A stretch of 13,381 nt of DNA from the NCBI GenBank assembly GCA_900539915.1, contig UQDU01000051.1, forward strand, positions 1 through 13,381, given 5' to 3'. The translations under genes and the position numbers were made by a program. The notes beneath the pieces are model-generated. The model was not told the origin of the DNA and did no database searches. It saw nothing but the letters and a program-made list of their open reading frames with translations. Below are positions 7,951-13,381 of the stretch, piece after piece. The DNA is from an uncultured Bacteroidales bacterium (GTDB lineage: Bacteria > Bacteroidota > Bacteroidia > Bacteroidales > Muribaculaceae). Position 1 is the first letter of the stretch; every line of letters starts with the position of its first letter.

Positions 7951-9144
7951 TTATTTAAGCAGCGCGAGGGTGTCGGCGATGCGCCGCAGGGCCTCACGGA
8001 TATTGTCGTCGCTGGTGGCATAGCTCAGGCGGATATAGCCGGGAGCGCAGAATGCCGCACCGTCCACAGTGGCCACGTGGCCCTTGTCGAGCAGGAACAG
8101 GGCGAGGTCTGCCGCATCGTTTATCACTGTGCCTTCGTAGCTCTTGCCGAAGAAGCTGCTGACCTCGGGGAACAGGTAGAAAGCTCCCTGGGGTACATTG
8201 ACTTTCAGCCCGGGAATCTCGCTGGCGAGCTTCACCACGAGGTCACGGCGACGCTGGAAAGCCTCGTTCATCTCATGTACACAAGCCTGTGAGCCGGTGT
8301 AGGCCGCCTCGGCTGCTTTCTGCGCGATTGATGACGGATTGGAGGTGTACTGGCCCTGGAGCTTGGTGGTGGCCTTTACGATGTCGGTCGGACCGGCCAT
8401 GAAGCCGATACGCCAGCCTGTCATGGCATAGGCCTTTGACACGCCGTTGATTATGACAACGCGGCCGGCCAGCTCGGGGAATGAGGCCATGGAGGTAAAC
8501 TCGCCGGTGAAGTTGATGTGCTCGTAGATTTCGTCGGCGAGCACTGTGATGGCAGGGTACTTGGCCAGCACATCTACCAGACCCTGAAGCTCCTGACGGG
8601 TGTAGACGCTGCCGGTAGGATTGCTCGGCGAGCAGAGGAGCACCATGCGTGTCTTGTCGGTGATGGCGGCCTCAAGCTGCTGGGGTGTAATCTTGAAATC
8701 CTGCTCTATCGATGCAGGGACAAGCACGTTCTTTCCCTCGGCAAGTTTGACCATCTCGACATAGCTGACCCATGCCGGGGTGGGTATGATGACCTCGTCG
8801 CCCGGGTTGATGAGCGAAAGAATCACATTGCAGAGCGACTGCTTGGCGCCGTTGGACACCACAATCTGCTCCGGGGCGAAATCCACGCCGTTCTCCTCCT
8901 TGAGTTTGGCGGAGATGGCCTTGCGCAGCGACATATAGCCGGCTACGGGTGTATAGAATGAAAAATTCTCGTCAATAGCTTTTTTTGCAGCCTCTTTGAT
9001 GTGGTCAGGGGTGTTGAAATCGGGTTCACCGACCGAGAGGTTGATGACATCAACGCCCTGAGCCTTGAGTTCGTTACTCTTCTGTGACATAGCCAAGGTA
9101 GCGGATGCTGCCAGTGACTGGATTCTCTTTGAGATGCGGTCCAT
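7951..9144 (-). CDS. aspC: PLP-dependent class I aminotransferase, aspartate aminotransferase type
   Basis: A 397-residue fold-type I aminotransferase, probably moving the amino group between aspartate and 2-oxoglutarate in the cytoplasm. Seen: the N-terminal LSVGEPDFNTP (36-46) substrate-closing segment, SNGAKQ (97-102) for phosphate binding, SNPTG with Asn175, DEIYE with Asp204 and Tyr207 contacting the PLP ring, the Schiff-base Lys237 in SKAYAMTGWRIGF, and Arg372 in YIRLSYA for the substrate carboxylate. All key residues are present and the length is normal. The sequence fits the bacterial I-gamma (Thermus-type) subgroup, in which aspartate, prephenate and related substrates are hard to tell apart, so the symbol is by family. 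ATG at 9144; a phylum-type promoter lies at 9223-9252. Two hairpins follow its stop. Confidence 0.93.
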   Translation of the reverse strand: MDRISKRIQSLAASATLAMSQKSNELKAQGVDVINLSVGEPDFNTPDHIKEAAKKAIDENFSFYTPVAGYMSLRKAISAKLKEENGVDFAPEQIVVSNGAKQSLCNVILSLINPGDEVIIPTPAWVSYVEMVKLAEGKNVLVPASIEQDFKITPQQLEAAITDKTRMVLLCSPSNPTGSVYTRQELQGLVDVLAKYPAITVLADEIYEHINFTGEFTSMASFPELAGRVVIINGVSKAYAMTGWRIGFMAGPTDIVKATTKLQGQYTSNPSSIAQKAAEAAYTGSQACVHEMNEAFQRRRDLVVKLASEIPGLKVNVPQGAFYLFPEVSSFFGKSYEGTVINDAADLALFLLDKGHVATVDGAAFCAPGYIRLSYATSDDNIREALRRIADTLALLK

Positions 9145-9222
9145 GAGTTAATTATGATATGAATAGACTGTAAAAATGATATTTCTGACAGTAAACCATA
9201 CTGCATAACAGCATAATTTTCG

Positions 9223-9252
9223 CAAAGTTACGAAATTTATTTTAATTTCACC
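9223..9252 (-). promoter_or_regulatory. Probable promoter of the aminotransferase gene
   Basis: The minus strand shows TAACTTTG (9230-9223), an exact match to the TAnnTTTG -7 consensus, with GTG at the expected -33 place (about 9252-9250, one mismatch to TTG). Transcription would start near 9216, a leader of about 70 bases before the ATG at 9144. Confidence 0.5.
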
Positions 9253-9273
9253 GTATCGCGAGTGGATACACCC

Positions 9274-9300
9274 AAAAATGCCCCCGTTTTTTCGCCGGCA
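9274..9300 (-). terminator. Possible weak terminator after kup
   Basis: On the minus strand TGCC (9300-9297) can pair with GGCA (9282-9279), with two further inner pairs beyond a mismatched GG/GG, and TTTTT follows directly (9278-9274). It lies about 36 bases after the kup stop. The stem is imperfect, so this is tentative. Confidence 0.35.
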
Positions 9301-9336
9301 CACCCTCCCCTACTGCGATGTGTGCATTCCCGTAAG

Positions 9337-11025
9337 TTACTGACATCGGCGGGTGATGCGCCGCGAGGGGGTGGAGTTGAGTATCAGGGGCACCGTCTCC
9401 ATGGTCACGTTGCTGGTGTCAAGGCCCATGGCGTCCTGGTCGGAAATCTTCATGCGGCGCAGAAGTTCGTGCAGCCGCAGCAGTCGCGCATTGCCACGGC
9501 TGATGATGCTCGCCGCCGAAAACACGCGGTGGATGAGCACGAACCTGAAATCGCCGGCCACATTCTCGGCGGCAAGCGACGGATAGCTGCTCGTCAGGTC
9601 CACCTCGCCGGCGGCAACGAGGTCCTCCACCACCTGGCGCAGGTACACGCTCACTCGCGGAGCCACCCTGAAGCCGATGCGCATGGTGATGAAATAGATG
9701 GTCTGTGGCACCACGATGTTCACGTCATAGTCCAGGCGGTCAGGCTCGTCAAGGTATTCGACATGTATGATCCAGTAGTGGTCGGCTCGCTTGGGCTTCT
9801 TGTTGATGATGGAGTATATCAGCTTGCTCTCAAGCATGTTGACGGTGGGCGAGTGGGTGAAATACACCAAGTTACACGCCGTCATCGGTATCGCGGCGTC
9901 ATGCTTGACGGAGGTAATCAGCCCGGCATAGTCGGCCAGACGCTTATACTGGATGAAGGTGCCGCGCAGCCTCGTGGAGTTGCGCCACACCACCATCATG
10001 GCCGCCACCAAGCCCCCTATGAGCACCGTAAACCAGCCTCCGTGGGTGAACTTGAAAAGGTTGGCGACAAAAAACGCTCCCTCCAACAGCCCGAAAAACA
10101 TCACGAAAATGCCGCACACCCATCTGCTGACCCCTTTGAGCCGCAGGTAGAACGCCAGCAGCACCGTGGTCATCAGCATCGTGACGGTGATGGCCAGCCC
10201 ATAGGCGGCCTCCATATGGTTGGAGTCCCTGAACAGGAGCACCGTCAGCAGGCAGCCCGTCAGGAGTGCCCAGTTGACCGCCGGCAGATACAATTGCCCC
10301 TTGAGGGTGGATGGATACTTGATTTTCTGCCTCGGCCAGAAGTCGAGACTGATAGCTTCGGAAAATATGGTGAACGAGCCGCTGAGGAGTGCCTGGCTCG
10401 CTATGATGGCGGCTCCGGTCGACACCACCACGCCTATGCCCACAAACCATCCGGGCATCACCGCATAGAACGGATTGACCGTGCTCCAGTCAACCCCCGA
10501 GTCAAGATGCGCTATGATCCACGCGCCCTGCCCCATGTAGTTGAGTATCAGCATCACCTTGACGAAAATCCACGCCACGGAGATGTTCATGCGGCCGCAG
10601 TGTCCGAGGTCGCTGTAGAGTGCCTCCGCGCCTGTCGTGCAGAGAAATACCGCCCCGAGTATCAGAAACCATCCGGGATAGTCCACGAGCAGCCTGACGG
10701 CATACCACGGATTGAAGGCGCGCCATATCTCGTGGCTCGCACCGATGTTGCAGCAGCCGAGGATGCCGAGCATCAGAAACCACACGAGCATGAAGGGGCC
10801 GAACATGCGTCCGATTTTGCTCGTGCCGCCCTGCTGCATCACGAATATGCCTATTATTATCACCATGACGATGGGCACCACAGGCACCTCGGGACTGAAG
10901 GTGCGGAGCCCCTCCACGGCCGATGTCACCGTCATGGCCGGTGTTATCACTCCGTCGGCCACGAGCGCGGCGGCTCCTACGGCAGCCACTACATAGAGCC
11001 ACTTGTGGGGCAGCGACTTGAGCAA
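9337..11025 (-). CDS. kup: KUP transporter, C-terminal fragment after the frameshift
   Basis: This frame holds most of the transporter. Its first possible start is a TTG at 11025 inside conserved coding sequence, so it is not a true gene start. Seen: ADGVITPAMTVTSAVEGL (23-40), GAEALYSDLGHCG (132-144), NYMGQGAW (162-169) and IIASQALLSGSF (207-218), all conserved KUP segments, about ten membrane helices up to about residue 345, then a soluble C-terminal domain of about 210 residues (K_trans_C type). No internal stop or second frameshift is visible, so restoring one base would give a complete protein. Confidence 0.65.
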   Translation of the reverse strand: MLKSLPHKWLYVVAAVGAAALVADGVITPAMTVTSAVEGLRTFSPEVPVVPIVMVIIIGIFVMQQGGTSKIGRMFGPFMLVWFLMLGILGCCNIGASHEIWRAFNPWYAVRLLVDYPGWFLILGAVFLCTTGAEALYSDLGHCGRMNISVAWIFVKVMLILNYMGQGAWIIAHLDSGVDWSTVNPFYAVMPGWFVGIGVVVSTGAAIIASQALLSGSFTIFSEAISLDFWPRQKIKYPSTLKGQLYLPAVNWALLTGCLLTVLLFRDSNHMEAAYGLAITVTMLMTTVLLAFYLRLKGVSRWVCGIFVMFFGLLEGAFFVANLFKFTHGGWFTVLIGGLVAAMMVVWRNSTRLRGTFIQYKRLADYAGLITSVKHDAAIPMTACNLVYFTHSPTVNMLESKLIYSIINKKPKRADHYWIIHVEYLDEPDRLDYDVNIVVPQTIYFITMRIGFRVAPRVSVYLRQVVEDLVAAGEVDLTSSYPSLAAENVAGDFRFVLIHRVFSAASIISRGNARLLRLHELLRRMKISDQDAMGLDTSNVTMETVPLILNSTPSRRITRRCQ

Positions 11026-11315
11026 CGAGTACAGCGCGAGGATGCCCCTTCGCCCTTGTTGTCGGCACGCAGGGCTATGATGACGTATTTGAGGGTGGTC
11101 TGCAATGTGAGCGTCCAGATGACGCAGCTGACCGCGCCTGTCACATAGTCGGCCCCGACGCTGCCGCCATCCACACTCATTATGGCCTTCATCACGTAGA
11201 GGGGCGACGTGCCGATGTCGCCGAACACTATGCCCAGCGTGATCAGCAATCCCATGGCGGTCAGACGCTGCATCACATGGCCGCCCGACGCCGCACTACT
11301 TCTATATGTTTCCAT
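10989..11315 (-). CDS. kup: KUP transporter, N-terminal fragment before the frameshift
   Basis: The open frame holds 108 residues, of which about 90 belong to the transporter. Seen: the first membrane helix with the highly conserved GIVFGDIGTSPLY (28-40), which forms part of the K+ pathway in the family, and a second helix ending ALRADNKGEG (81-90). The last about 18 residues (ASSRCTRCSS and on) are out-of-frame readthrough, rich in Cys and Ser and unlike any KUP protein. Alone this piece could not transport K+. Confidence 0.6.
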   Translation of the reverse strand: METYRSSAASGGHVMQRLTAMGLLITLGIVFGDIGTSPLYVMKAIMSVDGGSVGADYVTGAVSCVIWTLTLQTTLKYVIIALRADNKGEGASSRCTRCSSRCPTSGSM

Positions 11316-11340
11316 CCGCGATATATGCTTAGGTGTGTAT

Positions 11341-11534
11341 CTCTGTGGTGTGCAATGTCACTAACTCAAGGAATGCTCTCATCGCAGTAGGGACATGCCA
11401 TGGCATTTCTGCTGACGCAACACCCTCATTAGCATGGCTTTAGGTGACATGCCATGGCATGTCCCTACTATATAATATAACGCCATTCAAGCATTAAAGA
11501 CTGCTTAAGTCAGTGACATAGCTCTGTGGTGTGC
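11341..11534. mobile_element. Possible MITE-like element: direct repeats outside inverted repeats
   Basis: An exact 13-base direct repeat, CTCTGTGGTGTGC, stands at 11341-11353 and 11522-11534. Just inside it are a 15-base imperfect inverted repeat (11356-11370 with 11504-11518, 13 of 15 matching) and, further in, the REP-like pair at 11386-11469. Direct repeats outside inverted repeats resemble the footprint of a small non-autonomous insertion, though 13 bases is long for a target duplication. There is no coding capacity. The element fills most of the 328-base gap between the barrel and kup genes; outside it, 11316-11340 shows nothing and 11566-11611 is the terminator. Confidence 0.35.
11386..11469. 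repeat. Inverted pair of REP-like palindromes with GTAG feet
   Basis: A perfect 21-base inverted repeat (11386-11406 and 11449-11469) with a 42-base middle. Each arm starts, read inward, with GTAG followed by a palindrome: ATGCCATGGCAT (11395-11406) on the left, and the 18-base perfect palindrome GACATGCCATGGCATGTC (11446-11463) on the right. A GTAG tetranucleotide next to a palindrome, in inverted pairs, is the plan of REP/BIME elements moved by RAYT transposases (IS200/IS605-like Y1 family). No such transposase lies in the window. Confidence 0.6.
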
Positions 11535-11565
11535 CTATTCAACAAGCCACCAGTGCCCATGGTTC

Positions 11566-11611
11566 AAGAAAAGCAGTGACGGCTCCGCGCACTGGTGTCG
11601 CGGAGCCGTCA
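11566..11611 (-). terminator. Rho-independent terminator of the barrel gene
   Basis: Read on the minus strand, a perfect 13-base G/C-rich stem (TGACGGCTCCGCG at 11611-11599 and its complement at 11589-11577) with a nine-base loop is followed by CTGCTTTTCTTG. It lies 32 bases after the stop codon of the barrel gene. Confidence 0.8.
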
Positions 11612-11643
11612 GCTGATATAAGGTAAGTAGCTTCCAATCGTGA

Positions 11644-12336
11644 TTAGAATGTCCAGCCGAGACGGAGAGCGGGGTTAGCCTTGAATGCGAGGTCGAAGCC
11701 CTTAGACTTGTTGAAGCCCTTGCTTTCGTCTACATCGTTCTGTGTGGTGACCTTGTTCTTGCCCCAGCAGTCGTTCTGGAACTCGAGACCGAGACCGAGC
11801 TCAGCACCTACGTAGAGACCCTTGTAAACTGAGAAGTTGATGCCTGTGAAGAGGTTGAAACCGAAGTCGTTGCCGGCCTTTTCACCACCGTTGATGTAGT
11901 TGATGGTCTCGTCTGTTTCAAACCATGCGTTGTCAGAGTCAAACTTTTCAGCCTTTGAACCGGCCCAACGATGCTTGTAGATTACTTCAGCACCGGCATA
12001 GAGGTCTACACGCTTGTAGTTGTAGAAGTGACGCTCGTAACCGAGGTTGATTGAGAAGTCACCGTACTTTGAAGAAGTATAAGAGTCATTGTCCTCGTCA
12101 GAGGTGTTCTTGCCGCTGTGTACGTTGAGACCGAAGCCGAAACGGAGGCCATCCTTGTCAGAGAGCATGTATGTGCCCTGGAGACGCTCGAGCTTGAAGG
12201 TGTCGAAGTTGTCAGAGAAGGGGTTGAACTGGAGTTCGATAGAGAAGTCACCGGCTTCGGGTGCATAAGATTCTTCTGCCATTGCAGGTGTAACAGATGC
12301 TACGAGAGCGATCGCTGCAAACAATACTTTTTTCAT
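11644..12336 (-). CDS. Outer-membrane beta-barrel protein with signal peptide
   Basis: A 230-residue predicted outer-membrane protein. Seen: a classic signal peptide with Lys2-Lys3, a hydrophobic core and cleavage after AMA (18-20); then alternating hydrophobic/polar strands such as DFSIELQFNPF, DGLRFGFGLNVHSG, DFSINLGYERHF, RVDLYAGAEVIYKHRW, FGFNLFTGINFSV and GLYVGAELGLGLEFQ, typical of an 8-10-strand barrel; acidic loops between them (for example 78-90); and a final strand ending ALRLGWTF with a C-terminal aromatic, the usual barrel-insertion signal. Function unknown; barrels of this style in Bacteroidota are often annotated as porin family or left hypothetical. It appears well expressed: codon use is even and T-ending codons are fewer than in weak genes (impression only), it has its own promoter, long leader and strong terminator. 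Confidence 0.85.
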   Translation of the reverse strand: MKKVLFAAIALVASVTPAMAEESYAPEAGDFSIELQFNPFSDNFDTFKLERLQGTYMLSDKDGLRFGFGLNVHSGKNTSDEDNDSYTSSKYGDFSINLGYERHFYNYKRVDLYAGAEVIYKHRWAGSKAEKFDSDNAWFETDETINYINGGEKAGNDFGFNLFTGINFSVYKGLYVGAELGLGLEFQNDCWGKNKVTTQNDVDESKGFNKSKGFDLAFKANPALRLGWTF

Positions 12337-12467
12337 AATGGATGTGAAATTAAATATTGGAAAATAAAAACTTGAAGTTTTGTTATCTTCAATTCCGTTT
12401 GTAACGAGAAGAGAAAATGGGATAAAAGAAATTGTGAAAAAAAATGAGAAACTTACCTTATTTTTGT

Positions 12468-12550
12468 CTTACGCTTCGTGCCGTGGCCGCCAAATTTGGC
12501 TTATCGCGTAAGCCTGCGGCATTTGACTTTTCCGACCCGACGGTCACGAA
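12468..12550 (-). promoter_or_regulatory. Structured 5' leader RNA of the barrel gene with competing stems
   Basis: The leader of about 215 bases starts with a folding region. Stem 1 pairs 12541-12550 with 12475-12483 (nine pairs, one bulged base), beginning within about two bases of the predicted transcript start. Inside it is a perfect hairpin, 12509-12514 with 12498-12503 (GGCTTA, loop of five). A 7-base stem, 12506-12512 with 12468-12474 (GCGTAAG/CTTACGC), competes with that hairpin for 12509-12512. The remaining leader (12337-12467) is A/T-rich with no further strong structure. The pairings are seen in the sequence; a role in stability or switching is inferred. I do not recognise a known riboswitch class. 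Confidence 0.4.
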
Positions 12551-12558
12551 AACGGCTG

Positions 12559-12589
12559 CAAAGTAACGTCAAAAATTTCACTTGTACAA
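12559..12589 (-). promoter_or_regulatory. Probable promoter of the outer-membrane barrel gene
   Basis: On the minus strand a TTG (12589-12587) and TTACTTTG (12566-12559) are separated by 20 bases, matching the Bacteroidota -33/-7 layout with one mismatch in the -7 TAnnTTTG. Transcription would start near 12552, giving a leader of about 215 bases. The promoter is back-to-back with that of trmD, with about 40 A/T-rich bases between the two -33 boxes. Confidence 0.5.
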
Positions 12590-12629
12590 GATTTTTTTAC
12601 AAAATTTATCATTGCTGAGCCATAACTCG

Positions 12630-12659
12630 TTGACATCCAAGATTTTTTGCGTACCTTTG
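12630..12659 (+). promoter_or_regulatory. Bacteroidota-type promoter of trmD
   Basis: The -7 element TACCTTTG (12652-12659) fits the TAnnTTTG consensus exactly, with a -33 TTG (12630-12632) at a 19-base spacing. The start of transcription would lie near 12666, giving a leader of about 45 bases before the ATG at 12710. Confidence 0.75.
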
Positions 12660-12709
12660 CAATCAGCTTATAATTACCATCATAGCTCACATCACTATAA
12701 TCTGACACA

Positions 12710-13381
12710 ATGCGTATCGACATACTGACAGTGCTCCCCGAGATGCTCGAATCTCCGCTCAACTGCTCCATACTAAAGCGCGCCCAGGACAAGGGGCTGG
12801 CCGAAATCGTGGTGCACAACCTGCGTGACTACACCACCAACAAGCACCGCAAGGTCGACGACTACCCGTTTGGCGGCGAAGCCGGCATGGTGATGCAGGT
12901 AGAGCCTGTGGACCGTGCGCTTGCCCACCTCAAGTCACAGCGTGACTACGACGAGGTGATATTCACCTCGCCCGACGGCGAAGTGCTGTCGCAGCCCATG
13001 GCCAACAGCCTGAGCCTCCTCAATAATATAGTGATTCTCTGCGGCCACTACAAGGGCATCGACTACCGCATACGCGAACACCTCATCACCAAGGAAATAT
13101 CCATAGGCGACTATGTGCTGACGGGCGGCGAAATCCCGGCGGTGGTCATCACCGACGCCGTGGTGCGTCTGATACCCGGAGTGATAGGCGACGAGCAGAG
13201 CGCCCTCAGCGACTCGTTTCAGGACAACCTCCTGGCTCCTCCCATCTACACGCGCCCTGCTGACTACAACGGTTGGCGCGTCCCCGACATACTCCTCTCA
13301 GGCCACCAGGCACGCATAGACCAGTGGCGTTACGACCAGGCCGTAGAACGCACCCGCCTCCTCCGCCCCGGCCTCCTCGAC
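12710..13381 (+). CDS. trmD: tRNA (guanine-N1-)-methyltransferase, m1G37 (cut by window end)
   Basis: The first 224 codons of TrmD, the SPOUT-class enzyme that methylates N1 of G37 next to the anticodon of several tRNAs, using SAM, and so prevents +1 frameshifts. Translated by hand from the ATG at 12710; the frame stays open to the last base. Seen: start MRIDILTVLPEM, GGEAGMVM (55-62), CGHYKGIDYR (111-120), SIGDYVLTGGE (131-141) in the trefoil-knot SAM site, the catalytic Asp168 in LSDSF, and PPIYTRPADYNGWRVPDILLSGHQ-like sequence (177-200) that joins the C-terminal domain. The usual length is 225-250, so only the last residues are missing. It is the only plus-strand gene, divergent from the barrel gene, with its own promoter at 12630-12659 and a leader of about 45 bases. 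Confidence 0.96.
   Translation, partial: MRIDILTVLPEMLESPLNCSILKRAQDKGLAEIVVHNLRDYTTNKHRKVDDYPFGGEAGMVMQVEPVDRALAHLKSQRDYDEVIFTSPDGEVLSQPMANSLSLLNNIVILCGHYKGIDYRIREHLITKEISIGDYVLTGGEIPAVVITDAVVRLIPGVIGDEQSALSDSFQDNLLAPPIYTRPADYNGWRVPDILLSGHQARIDQWRYDQAVERTRLLRPGLLD

Larger units (their letters stand above)
9337..11315 (-). pseudogene. kup: KUP-family K+ uptake transporter gene, broken by one frameshift
   Basis: Together the two frames encode an about 659-residue KUP/HAK/KT potassium:proton symporter of the inner membrane, a normal length for the family. The first frame (from the ATG at 11315) reads correctly through RADNKGEG (to residue 90), then turns into unrelated sequence and stops at 10989. 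The second frame picks up at once with the family sequence LALYSLLKSLPHKWLYVV. On the minus strand the junction reads GAAGGGGCATC; one more G in the run of four (plus-strand C's at 11045-11048) would give EGGILALYSLL, which is what KUP proteins have there. A single-base deletion or a sequencing/assembly error explains it. No other damage was seen: the rest of both halves is intact. The upstream gap contains a repeat element and no recognisable promoter. Confidence 0.85.

Noticed and set aside
11040..11050. Programmed frameshift or phase-variable tract in kup
   Set aside because: The run is only four G's with no slippery heptamer or following structure that I can see; a plain deletion or a sequencing error is simpler.
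9262..11148. Long plus-strand open frame of 628 codons opposite kup
   Set aside because: The protein is rich in His, Arg, Gly and Gln with no domain or signal and lies wholly opposite clear KUP coding sequence; such frames are common in G/C-rich genes.

Overview
The window looks like chromosomal DNA of a gut-type Bacteroidota (Bacteroidales; Muribaculaceae is my best guess from protein style, not proven). The evidence is two or three promoters of the phylum's own type (-33 TTG, about 20 bases, then -7 TAnnTTTG), A/T-rich leaders without clear Shine-Dalgarno sites, a BspA-like leucine-rich repeat protein, an outer-membrane barrel with a signal peptide, and housekeeping proteins of Bacteroidota type.

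Layout. All genes are on the minus strand except the last. Read in their direction of transcription from the right: an outer-membrane beta-barrel protein (12336-11644) with a long structured leader and a strong terminator; a 328-base gap holding a paired REP-like palindrome inside a larger repeat structure; a KUP potassium transporter gene (11315-9337) broken by one frameshift; a class I aspartate-type aminotransferase (9144-7951) followed by two hairpins; a secreted leucine-rich repeat protein (7791-6286); then a housekeeping cluster of trmB, an Mrp/ApbC-type P-loop protein and argS (6208-2472); and a tight trio of a Bax-inhibitor-1-like membrane protein, a 4'-phosphopantetheinyl transferase and an NAD-dependent epimerase/dehydratase (2352-53). 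On the plus strand trmD starts at 12710, divergent from the barrel gene, and runs off the window end.

How the genes relate. trmB, argS and trmD all serve tRNA modification or charging, but trmD is not in the same transcription unit. The BI-1/PPTase/epimerase trio is probably one operon, since the first two overlap and the third follows after 28 bases; no carrier-protein or synthase gene is nearby to show what the PPTase activates. The aminotransferase, the KUP locus and the barrel protein appear to be separate units.

Most of the window is ordinary core genome, and I see no clear new multi-gene system. The points worth a second look are non-coding or decay signals: the REP/MITE-like element filling the promoter region of the frameshifted kup gene, the alternative RNA structures at the 5' end of the barrel gene's transcript, the large hairpin directly after the aminotransferase, and an Mrp protein with no CxxC motif.
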